Shown here: one piece after another, positions 1 to 7,468 of the stretch | How positions within the stretch are numbered: position 1 is the first letter of the stretch | How the letters are laid out: every line of letters begins with the position of its first letter | Assembly (NCBI GenBank): GCA_016212795.1 | Contig: JACRDT010000003.1 | Location: 1 to 64,000 of the forward strand | Length of the DNA: 64,000 nt | Direction: 5' to 3' | Origin: Elusimicrobiota bacterium | Lineage (GTDB): Bacteria; Elusimicrobiota; Elusimicrobia; UBA1565; UBA9628 | Notes under the pieces: generated by a model | Seen by the model: the letters and a program-made list of their open reading frames with translations, nothing else | Told to the model about the DNA's origin: nothing | Databases searched by the model: none | Translations under genes and position numbers: made by a program

Positions 1-98
1 GGCCGGTCGATTTTGGAGCGAAACGAGGAGCGAGGAGCGCGCATACTCGACGTATGCAAGCGACGAGCGACGAAGTTGCAGCCCGAAAGCGACCGGCC
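1..98. repeat. Palindromic repeat at the window edge
   Basis: The first 98 bases are bounded by inverted ends GGCCGGTCG (1-9) and CGACCGGCC (90-98). Inside is a smaller palindrome, GCATAC-TCGAC-GTATGC, flanked by purine-rich GAGGAGCGAGGAGC runs. Layout and several motifs (GCGAGGA, a central TAC...GTA palindrome, GCCCGAAAGC near the right end) recall the element at 53849-54013, so both may belong to one superfamily. It may continue to the left of the window. Overlapping short ORFs look like translation noise. Confidence 0.6.
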
Positions 99-338
99 GC
101 GCTCTCAGGGAAATCACAGGGCGAGACCATCGATTCCTCTCAAAAGCGCGGAGGCCCGTCTTCGGCCGGCTGCGGTGTTGCTCGTCAGTCGCAGGCGGCC
201 AGCCTTCTCCTTCCTCGCGCCTTGCAGCCGGCTCAAATCCTGGCCTCCAGGACCGCAGCTATGAGCCGGTCGCAGCACTAGTACGCGCGGCGAGGAATCC
301 GCTACGGATTCCTCGCCGTCGCGACACCTTGAACGGCG
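99..338. other. Non-coding region with a strong hairpin
   Basis: No convincing gene is present in this stretch; two short overlapping plus-strand ORFs lack coding character. The one clear structure is a perfect 13-bp inverted repeat, GGCGAGGAATCCG (289-301) and CGGATTCCTCGCC (305-317), with a 3-nt loop. It lies just beyond the stop of the minus-strand operon ending at 339 and could act as a terminator or an RNA-stabilising hairpin. No U-run follows it on either strand. A second hairpin (348-372) lies inside the last codons of the adjacent gene. Confidence 0.45.
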
Positions 339-1892
339 TTATTGATGCGTCCGTGCGCTTTGCGCACGGACGTATACAGAATTTGTGGCGGCGATCCTGT
401 CCAGGACGTCCCCGGGCACGCCGTCGTCTTTCAACCGCCGGAGGAGCTCCGGCACGCGCTCCGGCGCGATGGGATACGACCCTCGCCCGAAGAGGCGGTT
501 GCGCTCCTGCCAGTCGATGAGCCCCTCGTCCTGGACCCAGGCCGGGTTGCGCCGGGCCGCGAGGGCCAGCCCCAGGCCGATCCAAGCCGCCGGGTCGTCC
601 GGCCGCAGCGCCGCCGCCTCCCGGAAGCGCTCCTCCGCCAGCGCCAGCCTGAGCGCCGGCGCGGCATGGCGCGCCGAGACGACATAGAACCAGCCCCCGC
701 TCATGACCAGGGCGAAAGCCCGCTGCTCGACTCCCAGCGAGAACCGGCGAGCGACGTCCTCGGGCGTCGGGGCGTCGGAGAGGACCCGGCCGCCCAGCGC
801 GCCGGCCAGGGCCCGGGCGAAGGCGTCCGTCAGCAGGCCGTAGCCTCGCAGGTTGGGATGATGGCCGTCGATGAACAGGTCCGAGCCGGCCAGGCCGTGC
901 GGGGAGCGGGCCTCGAAGGTCCGGACCGCGTCCGCCAAGGGGATGCCGTACTCCGCGGCCAGCCGCCGGATGAGCGCGTTGTGCCTGGTCGTCGCGCGGC
1001 CGAATCCGTCCTTGCGCACGGCGTCGATCGCCTCCCAAAAGAGCCGGCCGGCCTCCTTGAACCGCCCCAGCTTCCGGTGGCAGGCCCCCGCGCGGTACGT
1101 CAAGTACGGCGCGGCCGGCGGGAACTCCAGCGAGAGCCGCTCGTAGTGCCGGATGGCCTCGTCGTAGCGGCGCCCGGCCTCCAGGTCCGCGCCCTTCCGG
1201 AGGAAGGCGAGCGCGGCCTCGCGGGTCGGCGGCGAGGCGGGGTCGAGGAACAGGCCCGGATCGATGTCGGCGACGTTGCCGATCACGGTCGACAGGACGG
1301 GCTGGAGGCCCGCGGCCCGGCCGAGCTCGATGGCCCGCCTCATGTAGTGCTCGTAGCTCGCGATGTCCCTGACCTTCGGCAGGAGGCCGAGCCTCTCGCC
1401 CTGGAACGCGAGCAGGCTGAGGAGGACCGACCGGCACAGGACCCGCTCCTTGAGGGCCTCGTAGCGGCTCAGGGAGGGCGGCTGGCCGAAGTAGCTGTCG
1501 TTGTGGCCGGCGTAGATGAGGAGGGCGCCGGGACGGCGGGGGTCCCTCCCCCGGAGGGCAAGCTCGAGCCGGGTCGCCTGCGGGTAGATGGACTCGCCCG
1601 CCCTGGCCAGGTTGCGCACGACGATGCGCCGGCCGGCCGCCTCGCCGCCGAGCCGGTCGGCGACGACCGCCGGCACGGACAGGCGCGGGGCGTAGGGCTC
1701 GCCGGCCATGGTCGACTCCCCGATGGCGTAGAGCTCGAAGGCATCCCGCCCCGCCCCCGGCGCCCAGGCGCCGTTGCGCAGGGCGAGGGCGAAGCGGGCC
1801 GCGGCCTCGGCCGCGAGCAAGCCCAGCAGGAGGGCCGCCGCGGCGCGCAGCGAAGCCCGCGACGCTCCCGGCGGCAGCGCTCCCCGGGTCAT
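339..1892 (-). CDS. SGNH/GDSL-type hydrolase with TPR-like middle
   Basis: A 517-residue protein with an N-terminal hydrophobic segment (signal anchor) and the SGNH hydrolase signatures: GES in YAIGESTMAG (block I serine), AGHND (block III) and DLFIDGHHPNLRG near residue 340 (block V Asp-x-x-His). Between blocks lies a TPR-like helical stretch (RRYDEAIRHYERLSLEFP) that interrupts the catalytic domain. The family includes esterases and carbohydrate O-acyl-modifying enzymes; the substrate is unknown. The ATG at 1892 was chosen because it overlaps the TGA of the upstream SGNH gene (ATGA); a longer ORF from 1976 would run through that gene. Its last codons are written by a hairpin (348-372). It is the final gene of the minus-strand operon. 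Confidence 0.75.
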   Translation of the reverse strand: MTRGALPPGASRASLRAAAALLLGLLAAEAAARFALALRNGAWAPGAGRDAFELYAIGESTMAGEPYAPRLSVPAVVADRLGGEAAGRRIVVRNLARAGESIYPQATRLELALRGRDPRRPGALLIYAGHNDSYFGQPPSLSRYEALKERVLCRSVLLSLLAFQGERLGLLPKVRDIASYEHYMRRAIELGRAAGLQPVLSTVIGNVADIDPGLFLDPASPPTREAALAFLRKGADLEAGRRYDEAIRHYERLSLEFPPAAPYLTYRAGACHRKLGRFKEAGRLFWEAIDAVRKDGFGRATTRHNALIRRLAAEYGIPLADAVRTFEARSPHGLAGSDLFIDGHHPNLRGYGLLTDAFARALAGALGGRVLSDAPTPEDVARRFSLGVEQRAFALVMSGGWFYVVSARHAAPALRLALAEERFREAAALRPDDPAAWIGLGLALAARRNPAWVQDEGLIDWQERNRLFGRGSYPIAPERVPELLRRLKDDGVPGDVLDRIAATNSVYVRAQSARTHQ

Positions 1893-3271
1893 CGCCGTCC
1901 TCCCGGCCCGGCAGCCTCCGGCAGGGCGCCCGGCGGCCGCCCGGCGACCCCCCTCAAGACCCGCACCTGCCTCCACTCCTCGTAGGCCCGCTCATAGCCG
2001 TCCATCACCGCGCGGGTGTTGGCGTCCCTGACCTTCTTGTTGAGCGAGTAGTATTTCCATCGGAACCACTTGATGCTCTCGAGCAGGTACAACGCCCTCA
2101 GTTCGCCGGGCGACCATAGCGCCGCGGGGGAGGCCGCCGCCTTCTCCAGCGGTTCCAGGGGCAAGCCGCTGTCCTGGGCGAAGGCCCGGGCCACCTCGTA
2201 GGCGACCCGCCTGTTGGCCTCGAGCCGGAAGTGGCAGTAGTCGTGGAAGAGGTCGTTCCCGGGCAGGCCGTGGCGGGCGTATTTCTCCGAGACGATTCTT
2301 TCGATATCGATGACCCGGACGGAGGGGCTGCGCACGGCCCGGATGGCGTCCTGCCAGGGCGTGCGGCAGCGCAGGAACGAGCGGTCGCGGTCCTTCGCAG
2401 CGAGATAGTACCGGCGCGCGAGGCCGTAGTCCCCGGCGGCCTCGTGGGCCCTGGCCGTGAAGAACAGCGCCAGCGCGTTGCCGCGCGAGACGCCCCCCTT
2501 GAGGGCGTCGAGCGCCTGCCGGGTCCGCCCTTGCCCGATGAGGCGCTCCATGCCCGCGAGGTCGAACTCCTGGGCGTCCGAAGGCAGCCAGTCCCGGATA
2601 TTCGTGGCGACCGTCAGGAAATAGGCCGGGGTCCGCCGCGCCTCCAGCAGGCCGACGATCCCGGCCAGCCCGGCCTTGTAGCCGACGGTGAGCGAGCGGA
2701 CGATGTCGTCGAGGAGCGCCCCGTCCGCGGCCAGGTCGAGCCCGGTCTTGATGCGGCGGTCCCGCCTCTCGTTGTTCCCGGAGAGCAGGACGACCAGGTC
2801 GGGGCCGCCGACGCCGAGCGCCTCGGCGACGGCCGCCTTGGCGTCGGCCAGGTCGCGCGCCCCCATGGCGGCGTTGAAGACCCGGACCCTCCGGCCTGGC
2901 AGGACGGCCTGGAGGTCTTGCTCCAGCCAGGTCGAGATGCCGCCGCGGTTGGGCATCCGCAGGAGGCCGAAGAAGGAGACGATGTCGTCGTACCCCTGGT
3001 GCACATAGGGCGAGCCCATAGCCTGGGAGCCGCCGAAGACGAAGACGCGGAACTCCCCGGGGGGCTTGAGCTTCTCGAACTCGAACCGGACCATGCCCGG
3101 GCCGGCCGAGGCGAGCCGGTCGCCCCTGTCGACGAAGATCGCCCCGAGGCCGCCCTGGAGCCTGCGGACCGCCAGGGTCTCCCCCAGCAAGAGCAGCAGC
3201 GCCAGCAGGAGCAGCCCGAAAAAGGAGAAGGCCGCGGCCTTGGCGACGAGGCGGGCCCGGGGCCCCATCAT
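1889..3271 (-). CDS. SGNH-like membrane-anchored hydrolase
   Basis: A 460-residue protein with an N-terminal transmembrane anchor (residues about 9-30, Leu-rich). It carries SGNH-like blocks: VFVFGGSQAMG (GGS, block I), LLSGNNE (block III) and LFHDYCHFRLEANRR (Asp-x-x-His-like block V). It is followed directly by, and overlaps (ATGA), a second SGNH gene, so the two are probably translated together and may be ancient duplicates. Extracytoplasmic esterase or acyl-transfer activity is inferred from the fold motifs. In the third block the sequence is D-Y-C-H, consistent with Asp-x-x-His. Start codons are paired (ATGATG at 3271 and 3268). Confidence 0.7.
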   Translation of the reverse strand: MMGPRARLVAKAAAFSFFGLLLLALLLLLGETLAVRRLQGGLGAIFVDRGDRLASAGPGMVRFEFEKLKPPGEFRVFVFGGSQAMGSPYVHQGYDDIVSFFGLLRMPNRGGISTWLEQDLQAVLPGRRVRVFNAAMGARDLADAKAAVAEALGVGGPDLVVLLSGNNERRDRRIKTGLDLAADGALLDDIVRSLTVGYKAGLAGIVGLLEARRTPAYFLTVATNIRDWLPSDAQEFDLAGMERLIGQGRTRQALDALKGGVSRGNALALFFTARAHEAAGDYGLARRYYLAAKDRDRSFLRCRTPWQDAIRAVRSPSVRVIDIERIVSEKYARHGLPGNDLFHDYCHFRLEANRRVAYEVARAFAQDSGLPLEPLEKAAASPAALWSPGELRALYLLESIKWFRWKYYSLNKKVRDANTRAVMDGYERAYEEWRQVRVLRGVAGRPPGALPEAAGPGGRR

Positions 3272-3301
3272 CTCCCGTTCAGTCCAGCGGGTCAGCGCGG
3301 C

Positions 3302-4138
3302 TCAGTGCTTCGGCGCGTCGCCCTTGTCTTTGGCGCCCTTGTCCTTGGCGCCCTTGCCGGCGCCCTTGCCCTCGAGCTTCGCGACGATCTTCTCGAAGAA
3401 CTCGATGGGGTACGCCCCGCGCAAGGGGACCCCGTTGAACACGAACCCGGGCGTGCCGGTGAAGCCCAGCTTGGCCGCCTCGTCCATGTCGGCCTTGATC
3501 TTGTCCTTGACGGCCTGGTTGTCGAGGTCCTTCTTGAGCCGGACGGCGTCCGCCCCGACCTCCTTGGCGACCTCGTCGAAGAACGCGACCGAGAGCTTGT
3601 CCTGGTTCTGGAACAGCTTGTCATGGAACTGCCAGGCCTTCTCCTCGGACTGGAGCGAGAGCGCCTCCATGTACAACGCGGCCGGCATGGCCATGGGGTG
3701 GAAGTCGAGGGGCTTGTGCTTGAAGACGAACCGCACGTCGTCGCCCAGCTTCTTCCTCAACGCCTCCACGGTATGGAATCCCCGGCTGCAGTAGGGGCAC
3801 TGGAAATCCGAGTATTCGACCACCGTGTACTTGGCCTTCTTGTTGCCGCGGAAGCGGGTCTTGTCGTCGAGGGCCGGCTGGAGGGGCTTGAGGATCGCGT
3901 CGTCGATCTCCTTCTCCATGGCCGCCTCCCGCTCCTTGGCGGCGCGCGCCTCTTCCTCGCCGGCGGCCTGCCTGACGAGGTCGAAAAGCTCCTTGCGCTT
4001 GGGCTGGAGCGCCTCGATGATGAGGTCCGGGTTCGCGTCAAGAGCCTTCTTGAGCTCCTCGCGCGACAGGGCCGCGCCAGCGTCCCGAGCGGCGCAGACG
4101 GCGAACAGGCAACCGACGATGGCGGCAATGATTCTCAT
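3302..4138 (-). CDS. DsbA-family thiol:disulfide oxidoreductase
   Basis: A 278-residue secreted protein: an N-terminal signal peptide (about residues 1-22), a charged helical linker, then a DsbA/DsbG-like thioredoxin fold. The active site is CPYC in YSDFQCPYCSRGFH near residue 117, and the conserved cis-proline loop is FTGTPGFVFNG near residue 230. It probably oxidises or isomerises disulfides in exported proteins. The C-terminus is a low-complexity Lys/Gly/Asp tail made of repeated KGAKD units. The gene lies 9 nt downstream of the dipeptide epimerase, in the same operon as a cysteine-less thioredoxin-fold protein, so the operon has an envelope theme. Confidence 0.85.
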   Translation of the reverse strand: MRIIAAIVGCLFAVCAARDAGAALSREELKKALDANPDLIIEALQPKRKELFDLVRQAAGEEEARAAKEREAAMEKEIDDAILKPLQPALDDKTRFRGNKKAKYTVVEYSDFQCPYCSRGFHTVEALRKKLGDDVRFVFKHKPLDFHPMAMPAALYMEALSLQSEEKAWQFHDKLFQNQDKLSVAFFDEVAKEVGADAVRLKKDLDNQAVKDKIKADMDEAAKLGFTGTPGFVFNGVPLRGAYPIEFFEKIVAKLEGKGAGKGAKDKGAKDKGDAPKH

Positions 4139-4147
4139 GATACCCGA

Positions 4148-5278
4148 TTATAGCGCATATGCGCGGCGGGGGACTACCCCGATGCCGGCCTTCACCGAGG
4201 CCAGGTCGTAGACCCCGCCGCGGCCGATGGCGACCCCCCGCATGGGGTCGGCGGCGAACCACAGGGGGGTGTCGAGGTCGACGAAGCCGAAGCCCCCGAG
4301 CCCGGCCGCGAAGTGGGCGGCGCAGGCCATGGCCAGCGACGACTCGACCATGCCGCCGATCATCAACCCCAGCCCGGCGGCCTTGCACAGGAGGGCGATC
4401 TCCCACGCCTCGAGGAGCCCGTACTTCATGAGCTTGATGTTCACGACGTCGGCGACGCGCTCGCGCGCCAGCCTCCAGGCGTCGGCCCGGCTCTGGACCG
4501 ACTCGTCGGCCGCCACGGGGACCCCGCCGCGCCGGCGCACCTCGGCGAGGCCCTTCCAGTCGCCCTGCCGCGCCGGCTGCTCGAACAGGACCGGGACGAT
4601 CCCGAGACGCTTCAAGCGCGCGAGGAACCGCACCGACTCGGAAGGGCCGAAGCCGCAGTTGGCGTCCAGCATGAGGCGCAGCCCCTTGGAGACCGAGGCC
4701 ACGGCGCGCACCCTCTCGAGGTCCTCGTCCGGATCCTTGCCCACCTTGATCTTGATCGTGCGCACGCCCAAGGCCAGGATCCGGCGGGCGGAGGCCTTCG
4801 CGCGCTCCGGCGGCTCGATGGTGACCGTGACATCCGAGCGCACCCGGTCCTCGGCCCCGCCGAAGAGCATCCTCAGCGGCATCCCGTGCCGCCGGGTCCA
4901 GGCGTCCAGCAGGGCCATGGAGAGCGCGGCGCGGGCCGCCCCCCGCCCCTCGAGGCGCTCGTCGAGCCTCTCGAGCAGGGGCCGGAAACCGGCGGCGTCT
5001 TCGCCCACCAGGGAGGCCCCGGCGCTCCCGACCTCGCGGAGGGTGGAGGCCTGGGTCTCCCCCTTGTACGAGATGGGGGCCCCCTCGCCCCAGCCCACCG
5101 TGCCGTCCGCGAGGCTCACGCGGACCAGGACGTTCCTGACCTCGGTCTCGGCGCCCGAGGCGATCTCGAAGGGCGCGTTCATGGCCGCGTCGAGCGGCCA
5201 GGCCGAGACCGCGGCGATGGCCCCCGGCCTCGACCGCGCCGCCGGCCCGCCGCGCTTGGACGGGCCCGCGGACCTCAC
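4148..5278 (-). CDS. Dipeptide epimerase, enolase superfamily
   Basis: A 376-residue member of the muconate-lactonizing subgroup of the enolase superfamily, most like L-Ala-D/L-Glu dipeptide epimerases that recycle murein peptides. Visible motifs: the KxK acid/base pair in TIKIKVGKD, metal ligands in LMLDANCGFG (Asp), VLFEQPA (Glu) and PVAADES (Asp), and the second catalytic lysine in VVNIKLMKYG. The start is taken as GTG at 5278, which overlaps the upstream TGA (GTGA) and includes the expected AWPLDAAMNAPFEIASG N-terminal strand; an ATG at 5182 would cut it off. The longer open frame to 6103 is out-of-frame read-through. Exact dipeptide specificity cannot be read from sequence. Confidence 0.8.
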   Translation of the reverse strand: MRSAGPSKRGGPAARSRPGAIAAVSAWPLDAAMNAPFEIASGAETEVRNVLVRVSLADGTVGWGEGAPISYKGETQASTLREVGSAGASLVGEDAAGFRPLLERLDERLEGRGAARAALSMALLDAWTRRHGMPLRMLFGGAEDRVRSDVTVTIEPPERAKASARRILALGVRTIKIKVGKDPDEDLERVRAVASVSKGLRLMLDANCGFGPSESVRFLARLKRLGIVPVLFEQPARQGDWKGLAEVRRRGGVPVAADESVQSRADAWRLARERVADVVNIKLMKYGLLEAWEIALLCKAAGLGLMIGGMVESSLAMACAAHFAAGLGGFGFVDLDTPLWFAADPMRGVAIGRGGVYDLASVKAGIGVVPRRAYAL

Positions 5279-6342
5279 AGCCCCGCCGCCAGGCACCGGT
5301 CGGAGAAGGAGAACTCGTAGAGCCGGGCCCCCGCGTCCCTCGGGACGACGATGATCTCGTGCAGGTCGTCGGCGGCGTTGCGGACCAGGTCGAACAGGCG
5401 GACCTCGTCGGCCCAGACGAAGCTCGCCTCCTCCTTGTCGTAGCGGATGTCCTTGCCCGCCTCCTCCGGCCGGATCCAGCGCTCGTCCTGCAGGATGTAG
5501 ATGGGCTGGGGCTTGACGCCCGGGCCGAGGACGGCGGACGCCGCCGCTCCCCGGTAGACGACGCTGGCCTGGAAGAACCGGCCCCTGTTCTCCCGGGCCA
5601 TGGTCAAGGCCTCGGGCCCCGCGTTCCAGGTCCCCTGGTAGGAAAGCTCCCCCTCGCGGGTCGCGAAGACCGAGGTCGCCCGGTGCTTCATGAGGTCCTC
5701 GAACCCCACGGGGGCGCCCCGGGCCGTGCCGGCGGGGACGGGCGAGGTCATGACCCCGCAGTCGGCCTTCGGGGGGTCCTCCACGAGGGACGCGACCTTG
5801 GGCACGGTCACGCCGCCGACCGACTCGAGGGCGCTGCGGATCTCCCCCTCGAACTCCGCGTAGCGGCCCTCGCCCAGGAGGTCGAAGACGATCTTGCCCG
5901 AGGCGTCGACGAGGTTGAAGGTCGGCCAGGCCTCGACGTTGTAGGCCTTCCACAGGGAGCGGTCGTTGTCGAGCACGATCGGGAACTGGACCGCCAGGCG
6001 CCTGGCGGTCTTCATCAGCGCCTGGGGCTCCTTCTGGAAATCGTAGTCGGGCGTGTGGACGCCGACCACCATCAGGCCGTCGAGTCCGTAGCGCTCGAAC
6101 CACTCCCCCAGCACGGCCAGGGACCTCACGGAGTTCACGTTGGCCATGTTGATGAAGGCCACCACGACCGCCTTCCTGCGGCGCAGCAGCCGCATGGTCA
6201 ACGGCTTGGAGTTGATCCAGACGTGGCTGGGAGGGAACTCGGGGGCCGCGGGGGTCAGGGAACGCTGGGCCGCCGCCCGGTCCCCCCCCCAGAGCAGCAG
6301 GCCTAGCGCTGCGACCGCCGCCCGACGGCGCGAGGCAGCCAT
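5275..6342 (-). CDS. Secreted thioredoxin-fold protein lacking CXXC
   Basis: A 355-residue exported protein (signal peptide to about residue 25). Its N-terminal half resembles the TlpA/DipZ thioredoxin fold: VVVAFINMANVNSVRS, VVGVHTPDYDFQKEP, QFPIVLDNDRSLWKAYNV and EAWPTFNLVDASG with the cis-proline WPTF. The position where redox relatives have WCxxC reads NMANVNS, so the active-site cysteines are gone and a redox function is unlikely. The C-terminal half resembles the extra domain of DipZ-like proteins. A binding or chaperone role in the envelope is possible. ATG at 6342 is preferred over the GTG one codon upstream. The gene overlaps the epimerase start by GTGA. Confidence 0.65.
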   Translation of the reverse strand: MAASRRRAAVAALGLLLWGGDRAAAQRSLTPAAPEFPPSHVWINSKPLTMRLLRRRKAVVVAFINMANVNSVRSLAVLGEWFERYGLDGLMVVGVHTPDYDFQKEPQALMKTARRLAVQFPIVLDNDRSLWKAYNVEAWPTFNLVDASGKIVFDLLGEGRYAEFEGEIRSALESVGGVTVPKVASLVEDPPKADCGVMTSPVPAGTARGAPVGFEDLMKHRATSVFATREGELSYQGTWNAGPEALTMARENRGRFFQASVVYRGAAASAVLGPGVKPQPIYILQDERWIRPEEAGKDIRYDKEEASFVWADEVRLFDLVRNAADDLHEIIVVPRDAGARLYEFSFSDRCLAAGL

Positions 6343-6361
6343 CACGGACGGAGGGACGCCG

Positions 6362-7222
6362 TCATGCCTTGGCCCGCGGCCCCTTGAGCATGACGTCGAC
6401 CAGGGCCCCGAGCTTCTCGGCGCGGACGACCGACCCGGCCTTGTGGTAGACCGCGATGAGGTTGCGCATCATGCGCACCACGATCTCCCTGTTCGAGACG
6501 CGGTTGAGCATGTCCGCCCGGTAGTCGTAGCCGCTCCTGATGAGCATCCGCTGGACTTCCTGGGTCGTCATGAGCTTGCCGCCATGGAAAGGGTCGATGA
6601 AGAAGACGCCCCCCTGAGGCTCCGTGAAACCGACCAGGAAGTGCCCCGGGGTCCCGACGCCGTGCACGGGCAGGCCCAGCCTCCTGGCGATCAGCAGGTA
6701 CAGCACGGAAAGGGTCACGGGGATGCCGCGCCGGGTCTCGATGACGCGGTTGAGGAAGCTGTTGTCGGGGTCGTAGTAGTTCTCCTCGTTGCCGGTGAAC
6801 CCCAGCTCCCGGAACAACCGGACGTTGAGCCTCTGCATCGTCGTGTAGGCGTCCGTCCCGAGGGGCTGGCCCGAGCGCACGTCCTCGGCCGCCTTCTCGA
6901 GCCACTCGACGTACGGCGTCCTCTCCACCTGGGGGTAGCCGAAGCGGCACAGCAGGAAAGCCCCCTCCTCCAGGTCGAAGTCGGGCTCGAGCGCGAACCG
7001 CTCGAAGGACTCCCGGAGCCCCTGGAACCGCACATCGAGCTTGATGGCCTCGACGAGGCTGGCCACGCCGGCGGCGCAGCTCGCCCTGAACTCGTCGAGA
7101 TAGGGGAGCATGGGCTCGCCGATCTTGAGGATCTCGCTCCTGACGATGTTGACGCTGTCCTGATCCTCGTCGTCGAGCAGGGTGACGAGGCTGCGCATCT
7201 CGGTCTCGGTGAGGGTCTTCAC
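6362..7222 (-). CDS. SirB1/transglutaminase-like family protein
   Basis: A 286-residue cytoplasmic protein of the SirB1 (YchA) family with a transglutaminase-like fold. The diagnostic core is NYYDPDNSFLNRVIETRRG, then IPVTLSVLYLLIARRLGLP, HGVGTPGHFLVG and FIDPFHGG. N-terminal helices (residues 1-100) resemble the family's usual leader domain, and the C-terminus is a short helical extension. Family members have no well-established reaction. The start is GTG at 7222, with GGAGG 8 nt upstream, and a good minus-strand promoter (7265-7293) precedes it. It is therefore the first gene of the six-gene operon that ends at 339. Confidence 0.8.
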   Translation of the reverse strand: MKTLTETEMRSLVTLLDDEDQDSVNIVRSEILKIGEPMLPYLDEFRASCAAGVASLVEAIKLDVRFQGLRESFERFALEPDFDLEEGAFLLCRFGYPQVERTPYVEWLEKAAEDVRSGQPLGTDAYTTMQRLNVRLFRELGFTGNEENYYDPDNSFLNRVIETRRGIPVTLSVLYLLIARRLGLPVHGVGTPGHFLVGFTEPQGGVFFIDPFHGGKLMTTQEVQRMLIRSGYDYRADMLNRVSNREIVVRMMRNLIAVYHKAGSVVRAEKLGALVDVMLKGPRAKA

Positions 7223-7264
7223 CTGGGGCCTCCCTCGACCGCGTGACGGGGCGGTCGCAGCAGT

Positions 7265-7293
7265 AGTTTAACCCTTCAAACCGGAATTTTCAA
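7265..7293 (-). promoter_or_regulatory. Sigma70-type promoter for the 7222-339 operon
   Basis: On the minus strand there is TTGAAA (7293-7288), 17 nt, then TAAACT (7270-7265). Both boxes and the spacing are close to a housekeeping-type promoter. A transcript would start near 7258, leaving a leader of about 36 nt that contains a GGAGG Shine-Dalgarno for the GTG start at 7222. Confidence 0.6.
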
Positions 7294-7300
7294 GGTGTCA

Positions 7301-7353
7301 CTCGACCCTCCCCACGGGAGGGTCGAGTAGCGGGTGGGGCCGATGTCGTTTTA
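7301..7353 (-). repeat. Hairpin cassette copy 1
   Basis: The hairpin CTCGACCCTCCC/GGGAGGGTCGAG (7301-7312 and 7316-7327) with a 3-nt loop is joined to GGGTGGGGC and a degenerate ATGTCGTTTTA (7340-7353). Read on the minus strand it encodes KRHRPHPLL...GRVE and then a stop, matching the peptide frames of the other copies, but the ATG is degenerate (CTA). It lies head to head with copy 2 (7402-7462), just upstream of the promoter of the minus-strand operon. Confidence 0.7.
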
Positions 7354-7379
7354 GCGGGATGCCACAACGCCTGGAAATG

Positions 7380-7385
7380 TATAAT
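7380..7385 (+). promoter_or_regulatory. Candidate -10 box upstream of the cassette and xdhC-like gene
   Basis: A perfect TATAAT lies in a locally AT-rich island between the two divergent hairpin cassettes. No clear -35 box is seen 16-18 nt upstream. Transcription would start near 7392, about 11 nt before the short ORF at 7403. Confidence 0.45.
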
Positions 7386-7401
7386 TAAATGCCGGGAACC
7401 T

Positions 7402-7462
7402 AATGAAACGACAAGAGCGGCTTGCCCCCTCAATGCTCGCCTCCCCGCAGGGGAGGCTCGCG
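7402..7462 (+). repeat. Hairpin cassette copy 2
   Basis: Left part ATGAAACGA, a GCCCCC block, then the hairpin GCCTCCCC (7439-7446) and GGGGAGGC (7450-7457) with loop GCA. The right arm provides a Shine-Dalgarno-like GGGGAGG at 7450-7456, 8 nt before the ATG of the downstream gene at 7465. Copies 1 and 2 face away from each other around the TATAAT island. Confidence 0.75.
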
Positions 7463-7468
7463 ACATGA
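7403..7468 (+). CDS. Short cassette-encoded ORF overlapping the next gene
   Basis: A 21-codon ORF starting MKRQERLAPSM and ending GRLAT, read straight through the hairpin cassette. Its TGA (7466-7468) overlaps the ATG of the XdhC-like gene at 7465 (ATGA). The cassettes at 26067-26126 and 26415-26474 encode related peptides (MKR...SP.GR..T). Translational coupling is suggested by the geometry; the peptide itself may have no function. Expression is unproven. Confidence 0.45.
   Translation: MKRQERLAPSMLASPQGRLAT

Noticed and set aside
289..372. Rho-independent terminators
   Set aside because: Strong stems but no following U-run on either strand; kept only as hairpins of unknown role.
342..1985. 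Long plus-strand ORF (547 codons) opposite the SGNH gene
   Set aside because: Arg/Pro/Gly-rich antisense shadow of a recognisable gene; very GC-rich DNA leaves many frames open.
2231..4153. Plus-strand ORF of 640 codons
   Set aside because: Antisense to the SGNH-like and DsbA-like genes, with no domain or signal; the minus-strand genes have clear motifs.
5279..6103. Extension of the epimerase frame to 6103
   Set aside because: It runs out of frame through the thioredoxin-fold gene. The GTG overlapping that gene's stop gives a normal-length epimerase.
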